Assembly (NCBI RefSeq): GCF_046036945.1
Contig: NZ_JBJQOQ010000011.1
Coordinates: forward strand, 1-64,000
Direction of reading: 5' to 3'
DNA length: 64,000 bases
Origin: Brevibacillus_C sp046036945
GTDB lineage: Bacteria; Bacillota; Bacilli; Brevibacillales; Brevibacillaceae
How positions within the stretch are numbered: position 1 is the stretch's first letter; each line of letters opens with the position of its first letter. The translations under genes were made by a program, and so were the position numbers. Below the pieces are notes generated by a model. It was not told where the DNA came from, did no database searches, and was given only the letters and a program-made list of their open reading frames with translations. This document shows, piece by piece, positions 1 through 7,792 of this stretch.

Positions 1-44
1 TCCCTTGTTGTAAAAATCAGCAAGGGAGTTTGTCTGCAATCTGA

Positions 45-92
45 GTACGGTTTACCGTACTGTCTACCGAATTCAGGTGACGTCTACGGTAC
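45..92. promoter_or_regulatory. Palindromic operator candidate upstream of quinone reductase
   Basis: A palindrome with 7-bp arms (GTACGGT at 45-51, ACCGTAC at 54-60, 2-nt spacer) is followed by a third related half-site, TACGGTAC, at 85-92. It lies 110-160 bp before the first gene. Such spaced palindromes typically bind a dimeric repressor; which one cannot be told from sequence. Confidence 0.35.
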
Positions 93-202
93 GTTTCACA
101 GGACCTAGTCCGAAAAAAAAGCGTACTTTGCAAAAATGAAATTCCACACAATAATGGGGGGGTAGATCGCGATCCTACGAAAAATAAGAGAGGATGATCG
201 TC

Positions 203-742
203 ATGAAACTGATGGTTATTGCTGCACATCCCAATTTAAATCATTCCCGGGCCAATCGAGCATTGGCACGAGAACTAAAAAATCACACCGACATCCATTT
301 TCGCGACCTCTATCAGGAGTACCCCAATTGGAGTATCGATGTAGAGAAGGAACAACAACTGCTGTTACAATATGACCGGATTGTGTTTCAGTTTCCCTTT
401 TATTGGTATAGCTGCCCACCTCTTTTAAAAAAGTGGTTTGATGATGTATTGACGTTTGGCTGGGCTTTTGGACCCGGGGGAGATCATTTGAAAGGCAAAG
501 AGTTCTTGGTCGCGACAACAACAGGAGGTACTGAGGGAGGATACCGTTCAGGAGGTGACAATTGGTTCACGATCAGCGAATTATTAAGACCGATACAAAG
601 AACCCTCATGAGATGCAACGGCACCTATCTTCCCGCCTTCATCACCTATAATGCGGATAAAGGCTCGGATGAATATCTCGAACAAGAGGCTAAAAAGTAT
701 GCGGAACATATCCAGGCTTCCATGCGTGTGCTCGTTCATTAA
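203..742 (+). CDS. NAD(P)H dehydrogenase (quinone), flavodoxin-fold NQO family
   Basis: A 179-residue soluble flavodoxin-like oxidoreductase of the KefF/MdaB/general-stress-14 family, expected to bind FAD or FMN and reduce quinones or electrophiles with NAD(P)H. The N-terminus reads MKLMVIAAHPN, the phosphate-binding loop of the family. The segment FPFYWYSCPPLLKKWFDDV around residues 60-80 is the characteristic flavin/dimer motif, and a GGxxxGY-like stretch near residue 110 fits. ATG 203 is preferred over ATG 194 because the AGAGAGG box at 187-193 lies nine bases upstream of it. It is monocistronic, with a palindrome upstream and a hairpin downstream. The fold assignment is firm; the physiological substrate is unknown. 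Confidence 0.85.
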   Translation: MKLMVIAAHPNLNHSRANRALARELKNHTDIHFRDLYQEYPNWSIDVEKEQQLLLQYDRIVFQFPFYWYSCPPLLKKWFDDVLTFGWAFGPGGDHLKGKEFLVATTTGGTEGGYRSGGDNWFTISELLRPIQRTLMRCNGTYLPAFITYNADKGSDEYLEQEAKKYAEHIQASMRVLVH

Positions 743-772
743 TCTTAAGACAAAAAAGAGCGAAACAAAACA

Positions 773-815
773 GCCGCCCAAAACGTGAACATGTCGTTTT
801 GGACGGCCATTCGTT
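773..815 (+). terminator. Hairpin after quinone reductase gene
   Basis: Near-perfect inverted repeat (arms 773-785 and 795-807, GCCGCCCAAAACG against CGTTTTGGACGGC, one mismatched pair) about 30 bp after the stop codon. The T-run after it is weak (CATTCGTTTCTC), so termination efficiency is uncertain. Confidence 0.5.
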
Positions 816-856
816 TCTCACACGGTTTCACTGCTCAGTACCTGCAGTATTTCCAG

Positions 857-1007
857 CATCCTGTTCGTTAGGGGAGGGGGCAGCCGCGATACTCTCTTTT
901 TTGGTAGTGCCAAGTATGACCGGGGCATGTTTATCCCTTTCCTTTAAAAGTTCCATTACGGCCAAAAACACCCTGTATTGGCGTTCTTTCTCCTTCAGAC
1001 GAAGCGG
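857..1007 (-). pseudogene. Fragment of a DUF2087/GIY-YIG-type gene
   Basis: This 150-bp stretch is highly similar at nucleotide level to 9641-9792, inside the gene at 8997-10133. On the minus strand it encodes about 50 residues (LKEKERQYRVFLAVMELLKE, then a segment ending in PSPNEQD) matching the linker between the HTH and DUF2087 domains of that protein. It has lost one base at its 5' side relative to the intact gene and carries neither flank, so it cannot be functional. The remaining DNA between 808 and 1062 shows no other gene. Confidence 0.75.
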
Positions 1008-1062
1008 AACTCTACTGTTTGATCTCGAAAGAGGATTTGATATTTTCGATTTTCACGATGTG

Positions 1063-1377
1063 TTAAGGTGACGTGTACAACCCGAAGCAAACGAACAGCA
1101 ACAAATACTGCGTAAGCACAAGCAAATATACTTTCCTCCAGGTTTTTCGCTCTTGTTCATGCAGTTTTTGAAACGAATTGCAGGCTCGCTTTTCCAAAAC
1201 AAAAATTTGATAAACATAAACATTGAGTCCAAATACCAAGAAAAGCCCAATCAAGAACCACATAATCGAGTTTTCGTATTGATACAAGAGTCTTGCCACA
1301 TACAGCTGCGAGACTACGATGACCAATCCCAGTGCGATAAAAACCGCGACAACAATTGTAAGCTGATCTTCAATCAT
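1063..1377 (-). CDS. Small membrane protein downstream of DUF1361 gene
   Basis: 104 residues with three predicted hydrophobic segments (about residues 6-26, 40-58 and 85-100) and a charged cytoplasmic stretch between the last two. The ATG at 1377 overlaps the end of the upstream gene by 8 bp (ATGATTGA) and has an AAGAGGTG box, so it is translationally coupled to it. A longer reading from 1431 would run over the coupled stop and is rejected. No family recognised. Its partner suggests a two-component membrane assembly of unknown function. Confidence 0.65.
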   Translation of the reverse strand: MIEDQLTIVVAVFIALGLVIVVSQLYVARLLYQYENSIMWFLIGLFLVFGLNVYVYQIFVLEKRACNSFQKLHEQERKTWRKVYLLVLTQYLLLFVCFGLYTSP

Positions 1378-1993
1378 GCTTGGCACCTCTTGCATCCAAA
1401 AATAGCCAACAAACAAGCAGCTGCAAAACACTCAAATACACGATAAACAGGAGGGAATCACCATTTACAGAATCCATGAATTGACGAATGACAGAGAGTG
1501 GTTCCGTAAATACGTGGATCGTATGAAAGCGGAGAAATCTCCCGATATAGATTCCAATACTCGACAACAATACAAACAGGAGGAAAATCAATTTTTTCCA
1601 CTTCAGGCGAGATAACAGAAGCTGCAACTGTTTGTGCATCAGTACAAAATAATAGACCGCTAACAATACGCCACATGTCAAAACGGAAAAATTCCACCAT
1701 TCATGTAACACTAACCCTTGTCTAAATTTAAATGGAAACATATTTAGGTGAATCAAATCTGTAACGACATAAAAGATATTGGGAGATAACAGAATAAAAA
1801 CGGTGTAGAAAAACGCGTTGAGCGGGAGCTCTTTCTTGCTTTTTCCGGTGAACAGGGGCAACAAAAAAGAAAGCTCCAAAGCTGCAAAGGCAAGAAACAT
1901 GTTTAAAATCATAAACCAATACCTTGTATCAAAGACGAGTAAAAGTAAGATATAGAGAAAAAAACTGATACGTGCCTTGTTACGTTCGTTCAT
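1370..1993 (-). CDS. DUF1361 family membrane protein
   Basis: A 207-residue integral membrane protein with about six transmembrane helices. The conserved core around residues 70-100 (LSPNIFYVVTDLIHL, followed by an HEWWNF segment) is typical of DUF1361, a family of unknown function found in Firmicutes and Cyanobacteria. The ATG is preceded by AAAGGAG at 8 nt. It forms an operon with the downstream 104-residue membrane protein. Membrane localisation is certain; the role is not known. Confidence 0.8.
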   Translation of the reverse strand: MNERNKARISFFLYILLLLVFDTRYWFMILNMFLAFAALELSFLLPLFTGKSKKELPLNAFFYTVFILLSPNIFYVVTDLIHLNMFPFKFRQGLVLHEWWNFSVLTCGVLLAVYYFVLMHKQLQLLLSRLKWKKLIFLLFVLLSSIGIYIGRFLRFHTIHVFTEPLSVIRQFMDSVNGDSLLFIVYLSVLQLLVCWLFLDARGAKHD

Positions 1994-2246
1994 AATAAGG
2001 CTCCTTTACTATACTGGTTTTTCCTATAAAGGAAATTACCATTGTGTTAGGGGACTACTCCCGATTAAATAGACGAAACGAACAAATTAGTTGTTTCGTA
2101 TTGTGCAATTTTTTCGAATCGAAGGCTACATTTAACGAGGTGAGGGTATGGATGTTACCCAACCTTTTCTGAGAATAGGGGATATTCAAGTTTATCAAGG
2201 GAGGGAAGAAGAAATATTTGTTTTAGGTATTATTTTCAAAAAATTA

Positions 2247-2275
2247 TTGCCAAGTCTCGCTCTGTGGAGTATAAT
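2247..2275 (+). promoter_or_regulatory. Sigma-A promoter of the lyase/TRAP cassette
   Basis: TTGCCA at 2247-2252, a 17-bp spacer, then TATAAT at 2270-2275. The predicted start point near 2282 leaves a leader of about 100 nt before the first gene. The rest of the 1994-2246 gap shows no convincing gene. Confidence 0.7.
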
Positions 2276-2307
2276 AATATCACGCAAGAAATTGTCCGTA
2301 CATTATA

Positions 2308-2345
2308 ACATACCAACATACTTACATACCAACATACTAACATAC
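2308..2345. repeat. Five ACATAC direct repeats with 8-nt period
   Basis: ACATAC occurs at 2308, 2316, 2324, 2332 and 2340, exactly eight bases apart; a 15-bp unit (ACATACCAACATACT) is repeated twice within it. The array sits between the predicted start point and the first start codon, a position suited to a roadblock operator or an RNA-binding site. Its ligand is unknown; the GntR protein of the same cassette is the obvious candidate. Confidence 0.6.
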
Positions 2346-2379
2346 TTTATCATTAGATTTCTGAATTGGAGTGAACATT

Positions 2380-3885
2380 GTGAGAGAAAGATTGAAAGCA
2401 AATCCTGCAGAAGAAGTTATTCGATACCTTTTCGAGCCTGCGCTTCAGGCAGAGGTGAAACGCTCGTTTGAGACAATAATTCAAATCAATCAGGCCCACC
2501 TTAGTATGCTGGTCAGGCAAGGCATTGTACAAGCGGAGACTGCCCAAAAAATATTCGAGGCGATCAAAATGATGGAGGAGCAGGGACCGGAGCAGCTTGA
2601 GCTCGACCCAAACCTTGAAGAATTGTATTTTAATATGGAAGCTTTTATTATTAAGCAGGTGGGAGTAAATGTAGGGGGGCAGTTGCATACAGGTAGAAGC
2701 AGGAACGATCTGTACGCTACAGTGACAAGAATGAACACCCGCAAGTACATATTATCCATCATGGAATCTATCAATACACTCAGGTACTCCTTGCTGAGAG
2801 TGGCCGAATCACATGTAAATGTTGTAATGTCTGGATACACCCATTTACAGCCTGCCGAGCCGATTACGTTTGCCCATTATCTGTCAGCTGTGCTTCATGC
2901 GTTGAACCGAGACTATATGAGAGTAGAACAGGCTTTAAGGCACATCAACCTTTTGCCGCTTGGCGCGGGTGCGATGGCTTCCACCACGTTTCCGATCAAT
3001 CGCAAGCAGACGGCGGAATTGCTCGGCTTTGACGACATTTTGCAAAATTCTCTCGATGGCGTCGCATCGCGGGATTATATTTTGGAAACGTTGTCGGCCC
3101 TGAACATTTTGATGTTGACCTTGAGCCGTTTTTGTCACGATCTGTACATTTGGTCAACGGAGGAATTTGCCATTGTGGAGGTGGGTGACTCAGTTGCCGC
3201 ATGCAGCAGCATCATGCCGCAGAAAAAAAATCCGATTACACTAGAGCACATTAAAGCGAAGGCTGCTCACGTACTAGGGATATTGGTTTCCGCTTCGGCC
3301 AGCATCAAGAACACTCCGTATGGCCATTGCAGGGATGTGAGCGCAGAAAGCATCGCGTATGCGTGGAATGCATTTCACGAGGTAGAAGCTTCACTCCAGC
3401 TTCTCAGAGCGACCGTAGAAACTTTGAAGATAAAGGGAACCCGTATGCTTGAGAGGGTGACGGCTAATTATTCTACTGTAACTGAGCTAGCCAATACGCT
3501 CGTCCGTGAAACTGATGTATCGTTCCGGGAGGCTCATCACGTTGTTGCACATCTGGTGGCAGAAGCGCTTGAACAGGGAAGAGAAGCAAACGAGATCAAC
3601 AGCTTGATGGTAAAGAACGCCGCAATGCGGGTACTTGGACGAGAGTTGCCCTTATCCGAGGAAAGCATTAAAATCGCGCTGAATCCGATATTGAATGTAC
3701 AGTCCAAAAGTGTGCCAGGAGGGCCTGCCCCTACCGAGGTTCAAACCCAACTCGACTGTTTGAAAGAGAACATTGACAGTCATTCCGATTGTCTTGAACA
3801 ACAAAAGGCGGCAATAGACGCTGCAAGAAAGTTGCTTGAAAGAGAAGTGAATCAGTTGCTGTCCTTACAAATTGGAGGAAGTTAA
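2380..3885 (+). CDS. Argininosuccinate lyase-like enzyme (fumarase/aspartase superfamily)
   Basis: 501 residues of the ArgH fold. It shows the three superfamily regions: HTGRSRND at 103-110, GYTHLQPAEP at 152-161, and the mobile-loop signature SSIMPQKKNP at 276-285 with the catalytic serine. Key positions differ from ordinary ArgH: RSRNDQ reads RSRNDL, THLQxAQ reads THLQPAE, and the usual (I/V)HMxIE segment reads YFNMEAF. The N-terminus is also divergent. The enzyme probably cleaves (or forms) a C-N bond releasing fumarate from an N-succinyl amino acid or amine other than canonical argininosuccinate. GTG 2380 is chosen because TTGGAG lies 7 nt upstream; GTG 2371 overlaps that box. First gene of a five-gene operon with a TRAP importer and an opine dehydrogenase, far from any arginine gene. 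Confidence 0.8.
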   Translation: MRERLKANPAEEVIRYLFEPALQAEVKRSFETIIQINQAHLSMLVRQGIVQAETAQKIFEAIKMMEEQGPEQLELDPNLEELYFNMEAFIIKQVGVNVGGQLHTGRSRNDLYATVTRMNTRKYILSIMESINTLRYSLLRVAESHVNVVMSGYTHLQPAEPITFAHYLSAVLHALNRDYMRVEQALRHINLLPLGAGAMASTTFPINRKQTAELLGFDDILQNSLDGVASRDYILETLSALNILMLTLSRFCHDLYIWSTEEFAIVEVGDSVAACSSIMPQKKNPITLEHIKAKAAHVLGILVSASASIKNTPYGHCRDVSAESIAYAWNAFHEVEASLQLLRATVETLKIKGTRMLERVTANYSTVTELANTLVRETDVSFREAHHVVAHLVAEALEQGREANEINSLMVKNAAMRVLGRELPLSEESIKIALNPILNVQSKSVPGGPAPTEVQTQLDCLKENIDSHSDCLEQQKAAIDAARKLLEREVNQLLSLQIGGS

Positions 3886-4593
3886 ATGAATGAAATCAAT
3901 GAAGAGAACGGTTTTCCCCTATATTACCAACTGAAAGAGTTGATCAAGAAAAAAATTGATAACGGTGAATGGAAGCAGGGGGATCAATTACCGAATGAAC
4001 TGCACCTTGCCGAGGAGTACCAAGTGAGTCGTTCAACCGTTCGCCAAGCGATCCTTGATCTGGTCAGGGAAGGGGTCTTGTACCGAAAGCAGGGGAAAGG
4101 AACGTTTGTTTCAAAACCCAAGGTGGAAGGAGATCTTATCAACTTCTACTTTCCGACCGAATTAGGGACCAAGCACGACCCCATTCGTTTGAGCGAAATA
4201 CCGTGTCCTGCGTCCACTGCCAAAATTCTCGAGGTAAACACGGACGAACCTGTTTATGAAATAGTCCGTCTACGTTACTTTGGAAATGAACCAGCCGCAA
4301 TCGAGACGTCATACGTTCCGGCTGTGTTAGCTCCCGGACTACTCAACTACAAGCTGGAAGGAAAGTTGTATGACTTGCTACCGCAAGTTTACGGTCTCAA
4401 CATTTCTAAAGCGAAAAACTACATTGAGCCGATTTTGCTGGATCGGGTGGAAGCAAAGCTGTTGGAAGTTGACAGAAGCCAACCCGCCTTAAAAATGACA
4501 AGACTAGGCATGTCTCTGCAAGGTAAGCCGGTTATCCTGACAATAAGCAAAATAAGGGGGGACAGAGTAAGAATGTTTATCCATTCAGGATGA
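3886..4593 (+). CDS. GntR family transcriptional regulator with UTRA domain
   Basis: 235 residues. The N-terminal winged helix (about 8-75) contains the recognition segment of the HutC/FarR subfamily (EEYQVSRSTVRQAI). Residues 95-230 form a UTRA ligand-binding domain, a chorismate-lyase-like fold that senses small effectors. The ATG follows the lyase stop codon immediately with GGAGG upstream, so the two are co-translated. The position inside the operon suggests autoregulation of the cassette by the imported compound. The five ACATAC boxes at 2308-2345 are a plausible but untested target. Confidence 0.88.
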   Translation: MNEINEENGFPLYYQLKELIKKKIDNGEWKQGDQLPNELHLAEEYQVSRSTVRQAILDLVREGVLYRKQGKGTFVSKPKVEGDLINFYFPTELGTKHDPIRLSEIPCPASTAKILEVNTDEPVYEIVRLRYFGNEPAAIETSYVPAVLAPGLLNYKLEGKLYDLLPQVYGLNISKAKNYIEPILLDRVEAKLLEVDRSQPALKMTRLGMSLQGKPVILTISKIRGDRVRMFIHSG

Positions 4594-4634
4594 CCTGTTC
4601 ATACATATCTTTAGAAACAAGAGGAGGGTTTTAT

Positions 4635-5660
4635 TTGAAGGGGAAGCAAGGCATCGTCACGCTGCTGGCGTTAATCTCCACCCTGTCGATTCTGTTCGCA
4701 GGGTGTGGGACAACCCAAGAGGGGCAAACTCCATCCAACCAAGGGCAAGCAAAGCCGGTAGAAACCAGGCTGCTGTTGGGGACGTCCAGTCAAGGGGGCA
4801 CCTATTATGTCTGGGGAGGCGGCTGGGCCAAAATCATGGGGGAAACTGTGCCTGGGACCGACATTTCCGTCGAGGTCACCGGTGGTCCTGCGTCCAATAT
4901 ACAATTGATTCAAAAGGGAGAAATGGATTTAGGATTTGCCACAAGCTGGCTCGCCGGGGAAGCGTATAGCGGTACGGGCTGGGCTAAAGAGAAGTACGAT
5001 CAGATTCGTGCAATCTTCCCTATGTACGCAAGCGTGATGCATATATACTCCCTTAAGGACAAAGGGATTAAAACGATTGGTGATTTTAACGGGAAGCATG
5101 TTACTACAGGTGCCCCCGGCAGTACCAGTGATCTAGCCGGGAGGGCACTATTGGAAGTATTAGGCGTTAAGCCGAGCAAAATCAGCAGTTTGCCAACCAA
5201 TACGGCAATTGACAACCTTCGCGACGGTACGGTGGACGCAGGATTTGCCGTCACTGGGGTCCCCGGACCGTTTATGCTCGATCTTGAAACGACCCACACT
5301 ATCCAACACATTGGGTTGAGTCAGGAAGAGATGGACAAGGTAATTGGCCAATACCCTTATTGGTCGCAAGGAGTCATACCAAAAGGAACGTACAAACACC
5401 AAACAGAAGATACGCCCGTCGTTGCGTTCTGGAACATCGCCATCGCTTCCAAAAACTTATCAGAAGATTTAGTCTACAACCTTGTAAAGGCAACTTTTGA
5501 GAAACACGAAGCCTTGTTGGCCGTCGATCCTTCAGCAAAAGAAACAATTATGGAGAATGTGATTAATAGTACTATACCACTTCATCCGGGGGCAATCAAA
5601 TACTACAGAGAGAAAGGGATGCAAATTCCGGACAACCTGATTCCCGAAGAGGCGAAATAA
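4635..5660 (+). CDS. TAXI-family TRAP transporter solute-binding lipoprotein
   Basis: A 341-residue extracytoplasmic receptor. It starts at TTG 4635 behind GAGGAGGG; this gives a lipoprotein signal peptide with lipobox LFAGC and lipidated Cys at residue 24, while the longer reading from 4590 would spoil it. The mature part carries the TAXI pattern: GTSSQGGTYYVWGGGWAKI near 45-62, then VEVTGGPASNIQLI, then DLGFATS. TAXI receptors deliver organic acids or amino-acid derivatives to fused TRAP permeases, here encoded next. Ligand unknown; context suggests the lyase or dehydrogenase substrate. Confidence 0.9.
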   Translation: MKGKQGIVTLLALISTLSILFAGCGTTQEGQTPSNQGQAKPVETRLLLGTSSQGGTYYVWGGGWAKIMGETVPGTDISVEVTGGPASNIQLIQKGEMDLGFATSWLAGEAYSGTGWAKEKYDQIRAIFPMYASVMHIYSLKDKGIKTIGDFNGKHVTTGAPGSTSDLAGRALLEVLGVKPSKISSLPTNTAIDNLRDGTVDAGFAVTGVPGPFMLDLETTHTIQHIGLSQEEMDKVIGQYPYWSQGVIPKGTYKHQTEDTPVVAFWNIAIASKNLSEDLVYNLVKATFEKHEALLAVDPSAKETIMENVINSTIPLHPGAIKYYREKGMQIPDNLIPEEAK

Positions 5661-5678
5661 TTCGGAAAACTCTTCCCT

Positions 5679-5726
5679 TCTTCTTAAGCCTTGCTCTCAA
5701 CGTCTTCTTAAGCCTTGCTCTCAACG
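5679..5726. repeat. Perfect 24-bp tandem duplication
   Basis: Two identical adjacent 24-bp units (5679-5702 and 5703-5726), each containing CTTAAGCCTTGCTCTCAACG, in the gap between the TAXI gene and the permease gene. No hairpin of note. Could be a replication-slippage duplication; function, if any, unknown. Confidence 0.8.
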
Positions 5727-5812
5727 GGAAGGTCCAATTCCCGTATGTGTGTAGCGGTTTATAGAGCAAAAACATCATGCCGGGTTACATTCGGAAAAAG
5801 GAGATGGTTGCC

Positions 5813-7774
5813 ATGTCGAAGCGGCAAGAAATGGATTCGCAAGGCGACACAGTGATCGATGAAGCAAAGTTGGAGGAAGGCAACGTGAAACGCGAGTTGG
5901 GAGGGTTCTCACGTAAACTGATTACGGCGATCGCGATATTCATGTCTGCTTTTCACATCTGGGTACTCGGATTTTACCCGGTTACCCCATGGATTTTATA
6001 TACGCTTCATCTCGGTCTGGCGGGGGTTCTGGTGTTTTTTTTATACCCGATGAGCAACAAAGGGTTGCGTAACACAATCCCCCTTTGGGATATCTGCCTT
6101 GCTCTCTTGATGGCGGCCGCTACAGGATATTTTATTCTGGAGATGGACGAACTGATCTATCGGATTGGGGTTGCGCCAACTGCTTGGGATCTGGCTGCAA
6201 GCGCGATTATTGTCATTCTCGTGCTTGAGATCACTAGGCGCACAACCGGTATGATTCTTCCCGTCCTCGCTATCATTTTTATTCTGTATGCCCGCTATGG
6301 GAGCAACCTGCCTGGCATCCTGGGGCACCGCGGCTATAACTGGGATCGGATTCTCAGCTATTTGACCAGTTTGGACGCTATCTACAGTGTCCCGATCGGC
6401 GCTTCTGCCAGCTTTGTGTTTCTCTTCATCTTGTTTAGCTCGTTTTTGAACGCTACCGGGGCGAGCAAATTTTTCATCGATTTTGCCTTGGGTGTAGCGG
6501 GTGGAACGAGAGGAGGTCCGGCAAAAACGGCCATCATTTCAAGTGCCTTGTTTGGTTCCGTTTCCGGAAACTCGGTAGCTAATGTGGTATCGACAGGGGT
6601 TTTTACGATCCCGTTGATGAAGAACATTGGGTATTCTCCCCGTTTTGCCGCTGCAGTTGAAGCGGTGTCATCCACCGGCGGACAAATCATGCCGCCCATT
6701 TTGGGATCGGCTGCATTTATCATGGCACAGTTAGTCGGTGTTTCCTACCTGGAGATCGTCATAGCCTCGATCATTCCTGCTCTTCTTTACTTTTTGACCG
6801 TTTATATCATGGTAGATTTGGAAGCGGTTAAATTAGGGCTAAGAGGCCTCCCTAAGTCGGAATTGCCTGTTGTTAAGCAAGTGTTGGTGAAGGACGGATA
6901 TTTGGTTATTCCGCTGCTTGTGCTTATTTTTGTGATGACAATTATGAAAGCAAGCCCGATCAAAGCAGCCATTTGGGCAATTGCCTCGACGCTGATTGTG
7001 ACTGCCTGGAAGAAAGCAACACGTATGGGCCTATCCCGGATTCTTGACTGTCTGGCGAAAGGAGCGGAGTCCGCTTTAGGGATGATTGCTGCTTGTGCTA
7101 CTGCCGGAATCATCATCGGGGTTCTCAACCTGACAGGTACGGGGCTGAAATTTGCCGGTTTGGTTATCTCTTTATCTGGCGACATTCTGCCGATCGCGCT
7201 CATTTTGACGATGCTCGCCACCAGCGTGCTTGGAATGGGGCTTCCCACCACCGCGGCTTATCTGATTACCGCTGCCGTGGTAGCACCGGCACTGGTACAA
7301 ATGGGTGTCTCTACATTGAGTGCGCACATGTTTGTGTTTTACTACGCTTGCTTGTCGGCGATTACCCCACCAGTAGCCTTGGCCGCCTATGCAGGCGCGG
7401 GAATTGCCAAAGCGAAACCGATGCTGGTTGGGATCACTGCAGTCAAATTAGGGTTGGTTGCGTTTATCGTTCCCTTTATGTTTGTCTACGGACCCTCTCT
7501 ACTTTGGCAGGGATCGATTTGGACCATTTTAACTTCCACCATGACGGCTGTCATCGGTTCAATCGCTCTTGGTTCCGCACTACAAGGATGGTTCTGGGGG
7601 AGAAAAGCAAACGCGTTGAGCAGAATCATCCTCGGGATCGCCGCTATTGCCCTGATCAAACCGGGCATTCTTTCTGACTTGATCGGGATTGGCCTGATTG
7701 GCTTTGCTTTCCTTCTTAGGTACGTAATATTTTCTGAAAAGGTTGATGATTCCCTTTCTTCCACTAAATTCTAA
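5813..7774 (+). CDS. TRAP transporter permease, DctQ-DctM (4TM/12TM) fusion
   Basis: 653 residues of integral membrane protein. The N-terminal part (about 35-170) has four helices like the small DctQ subunit; the rest is a DctM-like large subunit with the glycine-rich motifs of the family (GGTRGGPAKTAIISSALFG near 235 and SSTGGQIMPPILGSAAF near 285). It is the Na+ or H+ coupled import channel working with the TAXI receptor encoded upstream. ATG 5813 is preferred to ATG 5777: AAGGAG lies nine bases before it, and the short extra reading would only add a charged tail. A poorly conserved cytoplasmic N-terminus of about 30 residues precedes helix 1. Confidence 0.92.
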   Translation: MSKRQEMDSQGDTVIDEAKLEEGNVKRELGGFSRKLITAIAIFMSAFHIWVLGFYPVTPWILYTLHLGLAGVLVFFLYPMSNKGLRNTIPLWDICLALLMAAATGYFILEMDELIYRIGVAPTAWDLAASAIIVILVLEITRRTTGMILPVLAIIFILYARYGSNLPGILGHRGYNWDRILSYLTSLDAIYSVPIGASASFVFLFILFSSFLNATGASKFFIDFALGVAGGTRGGPAKTAIISSALFGSVSGNSVANVVSTGVFTIPLMKNIGYSPRFAAAVEAVSSTGGQIMPPILGSAAFIMAQLVGVSYLEIVIASIIPALLYFLTVYIMVDLEAVKLGLRGLPKSELPVVKQVLVKDGYLVIPLLVLIFVMTIMKASPIKAAIWAIASTLIVTAWKKATRMGLSRILDCLAKGAESALGMIAACATAGIIIGVLNLTGTGLKFAGLVISLSGDILPIALILTMLATSVLGMGLPTTAAYLITAAVVAPALVQMGVSTLSAHMFVFYYACLSAITPPVALAAYAGAGIAKAKPMLVGITAVKLGLVAFIVPFMFVYGPSLLWQGSIWTILTSTMTAVIGSIALGSALQGWFWGRKANALSRIILGIAAIALIKPGILSDLIGIGLIGFAFLLRYVIFSEKVDDSLSSTKF

Positions 7775-7792
7775 CGATAGGAGGACGTTTTC

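Noticed and set aside
3..26. CCTTG/CAAGG hairpin at the left edge as a terminator
   Set aside because: Only a 5-6 bp stem with a long loop and no T-run; the upstream gene is outside the window.
799..1071. 90-codon plus-strand frame
   Set aside because: It is the antisense of the decayed DUF2087-gene fragment and has no start signals.
2148..2471. 107-codon frame across the TRAP operon promoter
   Set aside because: It spans the promoter, the ACATAC array and the lyase start in another frame, with no protein-like composition.
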